This document shows positions 55,877-64,000 of a stretch of 64,000 bases of DNA, piece after piece. The DNA is from Micropterix aruncella (lineage: Eukaryota; Arthropoda; Insecta; Lepidoptera; Micropterigidae): NCBI GenBank assembly GCA_944548615.1, contig OX155957.1:26984863-27048862 (forward strand). The letters are read 5' to 3'. A model generated the notes under the pieces. That model was not told where the DNA came from. It saw nothing but the letters and a program-made list of their open reading frames with translations, and searched no databases. The position numbers and the translations under genes were made by a program. Position 1 is the first letter of the stretch, and each line of letters starts with the position of its first letter.

Positions 55877-58017
55877 TGAGGCAATTCTTGGTTAATTTCT
55901 AATAATGAAATTTCCTCGTTGAAATCTTGTTGCTGCGAAACCCGAATCAGGTAGAGGTCCGCGTAAGCAAGTTCTTGTGGGGTTAAATGTTTTGTTTTTT
56001 CGCCGCTGCGTTTGCAGCGTTGTACGAATCGAAATATCCATGCTACTGTACGACGTAACCGTTCTAGGCGTGAGAATCGTTTTGTCTCGATTAGGAAATT
56101 ATTTTTTATCGAGGTCATTACATATACCGGTCGACGTTCTTCGTCCTGACCGTATTCTGACGATGGAGATTCATCGTCCGCGGGCCAGTGGTCGCTATTT
56201 TCCAGTAGGAATTCCGGTCCGTTTATCCATTTTTTTATTTGGTCTTCACCCATTTTAGTCGCCGTGTCCCGAGTTGCGTTATCCGCGGGATTCAATTTTG
56301 TGGGTACCCAACGCCATTGGCATGGTGTGGTAACCTGGTCAATTTCGCCAAGTCGGTGAGCTACAAACACGTTAAATTCACGTGGGTCACGTCTTATCCA
56401 CGATAGTACGGTCTTGCTATCTGACCATAACGTTGTGGAGGAAAATTCCCAGGTGTGCTGCGATTTTATCAGCTCAGCTAATTTGCTGGCCATTGTAGCG
56501 GCTTGCAGCTCTAGTCTCGGTAGCGACATGGGTTTCAGCGGCGCTACTTTGTTTTTGCCGGCTATAAAGGCCGTGCTCGCGGTGCCGTTTTCATTTTCAT
56601 AACGTAAATACGCTACCGCGGCATATGCTCTTTCGCTCGCGTCCGCAAAAACATGCAATTGTACGTCACGGGCCAGTTTTCCTGTGTGCTGGTAGCTACG
56701 GTTTATAGTTACGAATTTTATTTTTCGCAACTCGGCCAACCAGACTTGCCACTTTTGACTGGCACCGTCGCTAATAATCTCGTCCCAGTCCGTCTTATCC
56801 AACCATATGGTTTGGAGTAAGATTTTCGCCTTTACTGTTAGTGGGCCCAAAATCCCGAGCGGATCAAAGGTGCTCATTATCACCGATAACGTTTGTCGCT
56901 TCGTCGGGGTTTTGCGACCACTCAGTAAGTCGTGATTAATTTTCTTGAGGTCAGTGTCGAATGAAAAGGTGTCGCGATGAGGCTCCCATATAAGTCCGAG
57001 AATCCTCTCACTCGCCTCGTCGGTACCGGCCAATTTTATTTTTGTTTGTGAACGTATATTATGTGGTACCTGCTCTAATATTTTTGGATCGTTACTCGTC
57101 CAGTTTACGATGTTAAAGCCACCTTCCTGGTGAATTTTCGTAACGGTCGCGATCATTTTTTGGGCGGTTTCTACAGTATCCGTTGAATCTAGATAATCGT
57201 CCATATAGTGTTTGTTCACTATGGCGTCGACCGCTTCGGGATATTTTTTCCTGAATCTCTCCGCGTTTGTATTTTTTACAAAGAGTGCGGAGCACGGAGA
57301 TGAGGTAGACCCGAAAAGGACTACATCCATGGAGTACTCGGATGGTTCCTCTTCTTGTTTTAGGTCGCGCCATAGGAAACGTTGACTTTGGGTGTCTTTT
57401 TCTGATAAATGAATTTGTAAAAACATCTCCTTTATGTCGCCCGCGGATCCGTAACGTCCTTGTCGGAATTTGAATAGGATTCCAATCAGAGAATTTAATA
57501 AATCGGGTCCTGATAATAGTTGGTCGTTTAGGCTTGTTCCCCCGGCTTTCGCGGCGCAGTCAAAAACGAGTCGCATTTTTCCTGGTTTATTTGGATTTTC
57601 AACCGGGAAGTGTGGGAGATACCAAATACGATTTCCAGGGGTGCGTAATTCCTCAGGACTTAATTTATGGGCATACCCTTTTTTCAGGAAATCCTTTATT
57701 GTGTCGCAATATTGAGTGGCCAACGGCTGATTTTTGAGTAGTTTGTTTTCTATGGATTTCAACCGTTTTTTAGCCATCTCGTGACTGGCTGGCATCGTCA
57801 CCTTGTCGCTTTTCCAAAGCAGTCCGGTACTCCAACGATTGCCTTCTAGCTTCGTTGTCTCGTGAAGAAGCGTCTCGGCCCGCGCGTTTGTAACGGCCTT
57901 ATGGGCGCGTATGTGCGTTCCTACTTCCTCTACTTCGAAATACGACCGGATGATGTCGTCCATCCTTTGGTTTGACCCCGCATTCCGTAAGTGGTTTACG
58001 GCGCGGCAAGTAGCCAA
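55876..58017 (-). pseudogene. BEL/Pao pol: reverse transcriptase and RNase H
   Basis: Open for 714 family-like codons. The RT has AGDIKEMF (D194) and the catalytic YMDD (271-274). A connection domain (FDPLGILGP, ~384-392) precedes RNase H with VFADAS (D459), LELQ (E503), WSDSKT (D533) and NPADNATRD (D579). The ORF continues to a stop at 55606, but its last ~90 codons are out-of-frame reading of the integrase tail. There is no ATG at the start because the frame should be continuous with Gag-protease; a G homopolymer at about 58024-58032 separates them. The catalytic residues look intact. Confidence 0.88.
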
Positions 58018-58018
58018 A

Positions 58019-60421
58019 TCACCGCCCCCCCCCTCCCCCTAATGTCCACCCAAGTCGGCAATAGGTCGCTATCGGAGCGTTCGGGGGACCGGCTTTTATC
58101 GTTCTGGGAATGATTAAGTCATAATGATCTATTCCTATTAGAATTTGCGGTGCTCCTTCAAAGTCGCAAAACGGTATGTCGGCTAAATGAGGCCATTTAT
58201 TTAGCATAGATTTAGCACAGAATTTTTGTGCTGGTAAATCCAGCTGTTTTATGGTCCTGGCGTTACATAAATCATAATATTTTTTACCTTTCAGCGGTCG
58301 GATCTTACAGTCTATTCGCTGCGTTGTCGCGTTCGCAACTGACATGCCCGAGGCGCCTACTAAATTTAAGGGGCTAATTTCCCCGTGTAGTCCTATTTTA
58401 TCCGTTATGCTCTGATCTATTAATGTGATTGAAGATCCTTCATCGCATAACGCTAGCGCTTTTATAACGCCTTTCGGCCCCCGTAGTTCCACGGGCGCTA
58501 CCCTTAGAATCATTTTTTCTGATCCGTCCCACGTATTAGCTACTGTATTAGGGGTATTTTGGTCGTCGTTTGAGGGCTGATTTTTTATCGCGGCATTATT
58601 TTTATGTAATAATTTGTGGTGAGGCCACTTACAACCTTCTATCCCACACGGCTCTTTTACGCTACATTGCGCTTGGCGGTGGTCTTTTCTAAAACACCGT
58701 GTGCATAAGCGTTTTTCCTTAACCCATGTCCAACGTTGATTTATTGTCATTTTTCCTATTTCGCGGCATTTAGGGGTTAAATGATTGTTTCGCCCGCACT
58801 TTAGGCAGGCGTCTGTTGACTCCTGAGTGTCTGTAGCAAAAACTCTTTTTTTGCTCGGCATCTCGGATCGATTGTTATTATACTTATTTTTTGAATAATT
58901 GTTTACGGGATCTTCTTGAGAGGCGGCGTCTATTATTGTCTCTAACCAGTTTCCGTAATCTAAAAGAGTAGGATGCGGTCCATGGCCGGCGGAGTACCAC
59001 TGCAACCGCAAATGTTGTGGCAACTTCATCACTAATTCCTTTAGCAGCGGTGGATTTGTGAGATACGCAGAATGACCCATATTTTTTAAAGCATGCACGA
59101 CATTACAAACGGTAGTGCCGTACTCAACCAACTTAAATATCGAATCACTCACCAATATTTGCTGCGTACTGCGTGCTTCCTGCATGAGCGCGTCGATGCG
59201 AGCGCCAGGTCTGCCAAAACGGCGTTCCAGCGCTCTCCGGATCTCCGGGACATTGCCGGGATCCAGTAACATCGCGCGTACTGCCTCGCGCGCGGGTCCT
59301 CGCAGGCTTTGTTGTAGTCGTAGCAGATTGTCCGCGTTGGTGAATCCGCACATTGTCGACCCCTGATCGAATAGTGCGGCGTATATTGGCCACTCCTGCA
59401 TGCTGCCGTCGAACTGGGGAAGGCTGCGTAGCATCTTCGCTCGGGTCTGCATCATGTAGACGTCGGGCGGGCTGCATTCTTCCTCTTTCTTCATCGTCGG
59501 GACGTCGCCGCTCGGTCGGGCGTAATTGCTCGCTCGGGCGGTGTCACTCGGTCGATTGGCGGTGGCGGCTGCGGCGTTATCGGCGATCGCTTTCGTGACG
59601 GCGCTCGCGACGGCTCGTTGTAACGCGGCGTCGCTTGCCTTTTTGTCCGTGGCGTCGTCGTCTCTTAACTGCCGCTCGTAGGAGGAGGCTCTTGGATGGG
59701 AGTTGGCGGCGGCGGCGGTGGCGGCGATCGCTTGCGTGACGGCGCTCGCAACGGCTCGTTGGAATGCGGCGTCGCTCGCTGTTTTTTCTGCGGCGTCGTC
59801 GTCCCTTAATTCCCGCTCGTTCACCCATTCCTCTGTTCGTCCGGTCGTTAGTCGGCGGCTCTGTCGTTCCGCTCGGCTGTCGGCTCGGCTTATTTGGTCG
59901 TCGTCGTCCATATATAACTCTTCCTCGACCTCTGCTTCTATCAGGAGTTTCCGCAGTTCGAGTTGTCGGTCGATCCGTTCCGATTCGATTCGGTGAGTCT
60001 CGGCGGCGAGTTTGGCGGCGGATTCCGCTTGGACGGCTTTCACTGCGGCTGCGGCTGCGGCTTCTTCCTGGGCGGTTTTCGCTGCTGCGGCTGCGGCTGC
60101 GGCTGCGGTGTCGGCTGCGGCTTTTTCCTAGGCGGCTTCCATCTCCGCTTCCAATTGTCGCCTCCTGATGGTGGTGGTTGCTGATCTGGACGATCGATGA
60201 CTTGTCATTGACGGCGCCCTACTGCTGGTAGACTGTGCTCTGCTGGCTGGTCTCTCAGCGGTCGTCGTCTTGATTGCAGATCTCGCGGCATCTTGTTGAT
60301 CGGCTCGTAGTTCTTGCCTGTGAGCGTCGATCTGGCTTTTGTCGCGTGCTTTGTCCGCAATCCTTGCGCTTCTTCTAGCGCTCTCTGTCCGTTCCGCGCT
60401 CGTTTGACGCGGCGTCGACAT
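58019..60421 (-). pseudogene. BEL/Pao Gag and aspartic protease, one in-frame stop
   Basis: ATG at 60421; the same frame runs to TGA at 58019-58021, broken once by TAG at 60128-60126. The N-terminal half is Ala/Arg/Glu-rich and coiled-coil-like. It contains two copies of a ~37-residue block (RDDDA..K.ASDAA.QRAVASAV). Two CX2CX4HX4C zinc knuckles follow (CLKCGRNNHLTPKC and CTRCFRKDHRQAQC), then a protease with LCDEGSSITLID, the BEL/Pao form of the active-site motif. It ends in a Gly-rich run encoded by the homopolymer. Roles in particle assembly and polyprotein cleavage follow from the family. Confidence 0.86.
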
Positions 60422-60520
60422 CTCGGAGATTTTTCAAATTTTTGTAAAAATTAAAAAAAATATATTTTTTATTATTTTTTACCTCGATGGACCTGCTTTC
60501 TGCTTAAGGTCCTGATTTCC

Positions 60521-60540
60521 TATCCCGTCTCGAAGGACCA
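60521..60540 (-). other. primer binding site, tRNA-Tyr-like
   Basis: The plus strand ends CTCGAAGGACCA three bases before the 5' LTR edge. This is the 3' end of insect tRNA-Tyr (…CTCGAAGGA plus CCA), so the minus-strand RNA would pair with it over at least 12 bases. The tRNA identity is from memory of the acceptor stem. Confidence 0.65.
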
Positions 60541-60543
60541 AGA

Positions 60544-61895
60544 TGTGGTGTCTTTCCAAGGTGTGGGGGCTTCCAAGATGTGGGCCTTCCCACGCGTGGC
60601 CTACATACAGACTCAACCCTTCAGGTTGTAAGGCTAAAGGTGACGTCGGACGGCGTTGTCGAAATCCTCGTTTTTAACGTCGCTCGGGTCGTGTTTAATC
60701 CGCTGTAGGTAGTATTTCCAGGATATGCACTCGAGGTTTGTATTGTTAATAAAAAAGATAATAATAATTTTTACGTTTTAAAAAGCTTCTAAGCCATTAA
60801 AGTTTTATTTCCTATAAAATGTAGTCTATTACACTATTTACGAATTTACAGTAATTGCGTTTATGCTTCAAAGCACGTACTAATAGTTCTACTTTAAATA
60901 TGATCTCCGATATGATCTCCGACAAAGCACTGTTACAATATGATCTGCCCGGCACTTAAGTGTGATCTACCCGGCACTTAAATGTGATCTGCCCGCAAGG
61001 CACTGTTAAATGATCTGCCCGATGGCGCTGTTATTTGATCTGCCCCGATATCGGCGGGTAACCGACCTTATATAGGTATGACCGCTGCGGCCGGCCCAGT
61101 GGTGGGGCGGGTTGCACCCCGCCTCGCCCGCGGGTGCTGACCGACGCGTTGTTATATGTCGTTTCCGTAAAGCTAATGTACTATAATATTGTATACTATT
61201 TTACTAAGTTAAGAGTGTACATACGACCTTAAACTCTAACTTATATTAACTTATGATTATTATATACATTTTAATAATCATATACTATTGCTATGTCCTA
61301 TTTTAGGTTGAATTTAAATATTTTCACCATTTATTGGCCGATTTGGCTCGGACTTAGTCTAAAAATTAAATTAAATTATTCTAAACATTTAGACATTTTC
61401 ATGGCAGCAATTTTGTGGATTTCTAGTGATCCAATATTCAAGCTGGCGCTTCCCAAAATATGAGTCATTCTTTGTACCTACCTGGCTGGCGGGGTGGGTC
61501 GATTTTACAATCGGCGACGGGTTGCTTAATCCTTTTGCCGGCGGTGTGTTTAGGGTGAGTTTTTATTACCCTTTTTGAATGCACGTGCTGGGATTTTTCC
61601 GACGTTTTCCTTTGTTCGCGAGCGAAGGTTATTTTCGGGTTGACGTGTAATTTCGAAATTTTAGCGTTTGCTTGTAAATATTCCACTTTTAGTTTAACAT
61701 CCATTAGCTCCCGCTTTTAGTGGAGCTAATCCGGGTATACCTATATTGTGTGCTAAGTGCACTTACTGCCATAAATAATATTTTTAGGTTGGGGAATTTG
61801 AAGGTGCACGGAATTTTAGGCATGACGACACATTATTTGTTGTGATGTTTATCATCATCATGCCTGCCCGTTATTTTATCTTTCTTCCCGCAACA
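60544..61895 (-). repeat. BEL/Pao 5' LTR
   Basis: 1352 bp, identical to the left LTR except at about three sites (near 61390, 61627 and 61777). It includes the same tandem block at about 60900-61043 and the same 79-codon ORF. Confidence 0.95.
61465..61704 (-). other. 79-codon ORF inside the 5' LTR (copy at 55072-55311)
   Basis: An ATG-initiated, Lys/Arg/Gln-rich ORF on the element's sense strand, with identical product in both LTRs. It begins MDVKLKVEYL. No domain is recognised. It may be chance, since two young LTRs would both keep a random ORF. Confidence 0.35.
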
Positions 61896-61900
61896 CTTAG
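61896..61900. repeat. BEL/Pao target-site duplication, right
   Basis: CTTAG follows the right LTR. The pre-insertion site read ...AAGCTCTTAG followed by GTAAGC. Confidence 0.9.
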
Positions 61901-62465
61901 GTAAGCAGTCATTTACACGAATACTAGTGAAGTAGTCATCTTCTATGCCTTCTTAGAGATCGCTGCAATACTGACCGCTGCTTAACTATTTGTGAGCAGT
62001 TTCAGAAAACTTTGTACTGTCTATATTAAAATATCCTGCTCATAGTTGACGCAGTGTAAATATATACAAGGTGCATTATGAAAGTAAAATAAAAATAATA
62101 ATAAACTCTTTATTTGCACTTAATTCGTATACAAAAAGGCGAGCTTATTGCCACATGGCAATATCTTACAACTAACCTAAACACAGTGGTACATGCGCGC
62201 ATTGCGAAAATAAAGATTATTACATAACATACAGACAAGTGGAAGAATTTAAAACTAATCATGCCCGAGGAGAGGAAATTGGGAGAGGAACAGGAGAGAA
62301 AGGGAAGAACTGGTTACTTCTTAGAAAGGTAGTAATCCCTAATAAACGATGGTAAAGAAGGCGAGTTTCGTATATTTGTTCGTATATTCGTTTCGAAAGT
62401 AATGCGCATTTTCTGGGAAAAATAGATTTAGTGATCCCATTGGTACAAATGGTTAAAATTCTTCA

Positions 62466-62905
62466 AAATAACTCTTGTGCATCAATACATTCGCGGAGAC
62501 GATTCTGCCACGCCTGAAAAGCACCCTGAAACTCCTCGAGTGGAATGCCTCTCAGTAACCTTGTAACATGATCTTGGATGTTTTCCACCGACTCTCAGTG
62601 CTTTCCCTTCAACTCTCTCTTCAGTCGGGGGAATATAACAAAGGCACACGGAGCCAAGTCAGGACTGTAAGGAGGCTGGGGCACCGAGGAGGTCTTGCTT
62701 TGGGTCAGGTAGATGGTGACGACGAAGACCGTGTGGCTGGAGGCATTGTCGTGTTGGAGTTTGAAGACGTCTCTGATGTCAGGCCTGACGCGCGCGACCC
62801 GGCGTTTCAGTCTCTTGAGTACCTTTAGGTAAAAAGCTGCGTTGACAAATTGTCCTTGCGGTACAAACTCAAAATGGGCGATTCCTCCAATGTGAGGCAT
62901 CTAGC
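62466..62905 (-). pseudogene. mariner-like transposase C-terminal fragment 1
   Basis: The minus strand reads GIAHFEFVPQGQFVNAAFYL (start), HDNASSH (second catalytic Asp), PPYSPDLAPCAF and PRLKREL, then an in-frame TGA where Trp is usual, then ESVENIQDHVTRLLRGIP to a final stop near 62466. The third catalytic Asp is replaced by Ala (CAF for CDF), so the encoded enzyme would be inactive. Confidence 0.8.
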
Positions 62906-63287
62906 CATCAGAATAGTAGAATGTAGCCATCGGTGTCCTCGGAATAGTCTTTTGAGTTTGGGGAATATCCAAAAGTCACATGGAGCAAAATCAGGCGAAT
63001 ACGGTGGCTGTGGAACGATATGTGTCGAGTTGTTGACGAAATGGTCACGAAGTGGTACGAGTGTAGTGTGAGACGGCGCATTATCGTGGTGCAAAAAGCA
63101 AGTTATCTTTCCACGAATCTGGCCTTTTTTGCGACTATATTCACTCAAACGACACATAACACTCAAATAATATTCCTTGTTGACAGTTTGGACGAGCGAA
63201 AGGAATACATAATGCACCACACCACAATAATCGAAGAAAACTGTCAACATGACCTTAATTTTTGATCGACTTTGATGTGATCTTTTT
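62905..63287 (-). pseudogene. mariner-like transposase fragment 2 (different lineage)
   Basis: The minus strand reads KIKVMLTVFFDYCGVVHYVF, VNKEYYLSVMCRL, HHDNAPSH, PPYSPDFAPCDFW and PKLKRLFRGHR, i.e. both distal catalytic Asp residues of a mariner transposase. The first Asp region is missing. It runs directly into fragment 1, which restarts upstream of the same domain, so the two come from different elements. Confidence 0.82.
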
Positions 63288-63299
63288 GGTGTTATAGGG

Positions 63300-64000
63300 A
63301 GTTAATGGGCCCTTGCTGAGTTGGCCACGAAGACCCATTCTGTTCAGGGTTGGTCGCACTCACGAGTCAACACCTATCCGACGGCCTCCACGCATGAAGT
63401 GCGAGCCTGCGTAGGACTCTGGCCTTGGTCAGTTTCCCCTGGGAATCAACCTTCTGGCGCTCCTGGGCGGTCTGCGCAGCGTGCGGCGTAAGTCAATCGA
63501 CTGTGCACTCTGACTAACATTCGGGGGAGTCTGGAAGCAGTACTATTTCCTATAGAGAGGGGGTGGTTGCGGACCTTACAGCGACTGCTCTTGAAACGAC
63601 CATCGGCTATCCGATCCTGGGTCAACAGCCGGGCAAAGGACGCTGTGGTCCGCGATAGATTCGATAAACGCCGTTTCACCGCTTCGTAAGGGAGAGGACC
63701 GCGCAAGCGGAACCAATCGAGAGACCGGAGTAATCTGGTCACAATTGGAAGTAAGGGCGTGAATGTCGGCCCGCCAGGTAACATTCCTGGCTATCTCGCG
63801 GTGAAGGCGTTGACCTCTTACGGGCTTGTGACGTAGCTAGATGGTGGACTGTTTTGTCCCCAAGTCTTCTACGCTCACTCCAGGGAGATAGAACGACTAA
63901 TCGTTAAAACTTCCTGAGGTGACGGGCTCGCCCGCTGTAGTCGACAACCCAAGTTGATCTTTTTGGTCTTGCCTCACATTTCACAATACATCAGAATCAG
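63300..64000. other. unidentified GC-rich stretch
   Basis: About 55% GC against a strongly AT-rich background. A 112-codon Arg/Leu-rich ORF (minus, 63784-63446) has no recognised domain and begins at a real ATG. It could be the 5' part of a retroelement or a foreign repeat cut by the window edge. Confidence 0.35.

Larger units (their letters stand above)
54151..61895 (-). mobile_element. BEL/Pao LTR retrotransposon (7745 bp), integrase-deleted
   Basis: A complete proviral structure in minus orientation: 5' LTR (61895-60544), tRNA primer site, gag-protease, RT/RNase H, integrase tail, polypurine tract and 3' LTR (55502-54151). CTTAG duplications flank it. The LTRs are equal in length and differ at about three bases, so the insertion is young. 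It is defective: there is a stop in gag, a one-base shift at a G homopolymer before RT, and the zinc-finger plus DDE core of integrase is missing. The coding part is much GC-richer than the surrounding DNA. Without integrase it could only have moved with help in trans, unless the deletion followed insertion. Confidence 0.95.
61901..64000. other. right-hand region: retroposon end, mariner pieces, GC-rich tail
   Basis: No host gene is recognised. At 62090-62330 a minus-strand GTGCAAATAAAGAGTTTATT-like end suggests a non-LTR 3' UTR. Two mariner transposase fragments follow (62466-62905 and 62905-63287), then an unidentified GC-rich stretch to the window end. Confidence 0.65.

Noticed and set aside
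55621..60184. Plus-strand ORFs across the BEL/Pao coding region
   Set aside because: Antisense shadows of GC-rich gag-pol; several are Arg/Leu-rich artefacts.
62568..63265. Plus-strand ORFs over the mariner fragments
   Set aside because: Antisense to recognisable transposase sequence.

Overview
The window reads as AT-rich insect nuclear DNA, most probably from a moth or butterfly. The reasons are spliced genes with GT/AG introns, a tandem array of ecdysteroid-kinase-like (EcKinase / CHK kinase-like, DUF1679-type) genes, and a dense mix of BEL/Pao, RTE-type and CR1/jockey-type retroelements, mariner remnants, Helitron-like ends and many MITEs. The lepidopteran assignment is an inference from the style of these repeats; no species marker is present.

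Host genes. Four EcKinase-like genes can be rebuilt exon by exon. Gene A (minus, 2964-335, 2 exons, 394 aa) diverges from gene B (plus, 8972-19273, 5 exons, 434 aa). Gene C (plus, 21711-25250, 2 exons, 401 aa) and gene D (plus, 41476-47190, 2 exons, 400 aa) follow. All four keep an ATP-site lysine, a Brenner-type H-x-D-x-W-x-x-N loop and a D-[YW]-Q metal-binding motif. All four carry a phase-0 intron just after the Brenner loop (FKY(E) or KRN, then the next exon), so they are one duplicated family. Known members phosphorylate ecdysteroids or are implicated in xenobiotic detoxification; which applies here cannot be read from sequence. A tRNA-Gly(UCC) gene lies at 27679-27750.

Mobile DNA. The largest element is a BEL/Pao LTR retrotransposon on the minus strand (54151-61895), with two 1352-bp LTRs that differ at about three positions, a 5-bp target duplication CTTAG, a tRNA-Tyr-like primer site and a polypurine tract. 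Its Gag has one in-frame stop, Gag-protease and RT are separated by a one-base shift at a G homopolymer, and the integrase core is missing. A 5'-truncated RTE-type element (39733-40493) has a 14-bp target duplication. Truncated CR1/jockey-type fragments lie at 24.1-24.7, 30.8-31.3, 35.3-35.8, 48.8-49.6 and 50.8-52.1 kb. Mariner pieces lie at 39.3 and 62.5-63.3 kb. Helitron-like elements lie at 26.6-27.4 and 34.3-34.9 kb.

Small non-autonomous elements supply the least expected structure: a fold-back family whose two copies each have a 10-bp target duplication; a five-copy MITE with ends ACACGACTGCC/GGCAGTCGTGT; a 269-bp MITE with perfect 22-bp ends and an AATT duplication; a pair of ~300-bp MITEs with 3-bp AAT/ATT duplications; a TTAA-flanked 723-bp element; and a palindromic element at 48145-48367. 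Many sit in the introns of the kinase genes. GC-rich stretches at 28.8-29.5 kb and 63.3-64.0 kb are not explained.

I found no CRISPR array, operon or bacterial feature, and no convincing new multi-gene system. The interest lies in the kinase cluster, the fold-back family and the young but integrase-less BEL/Pao copy.
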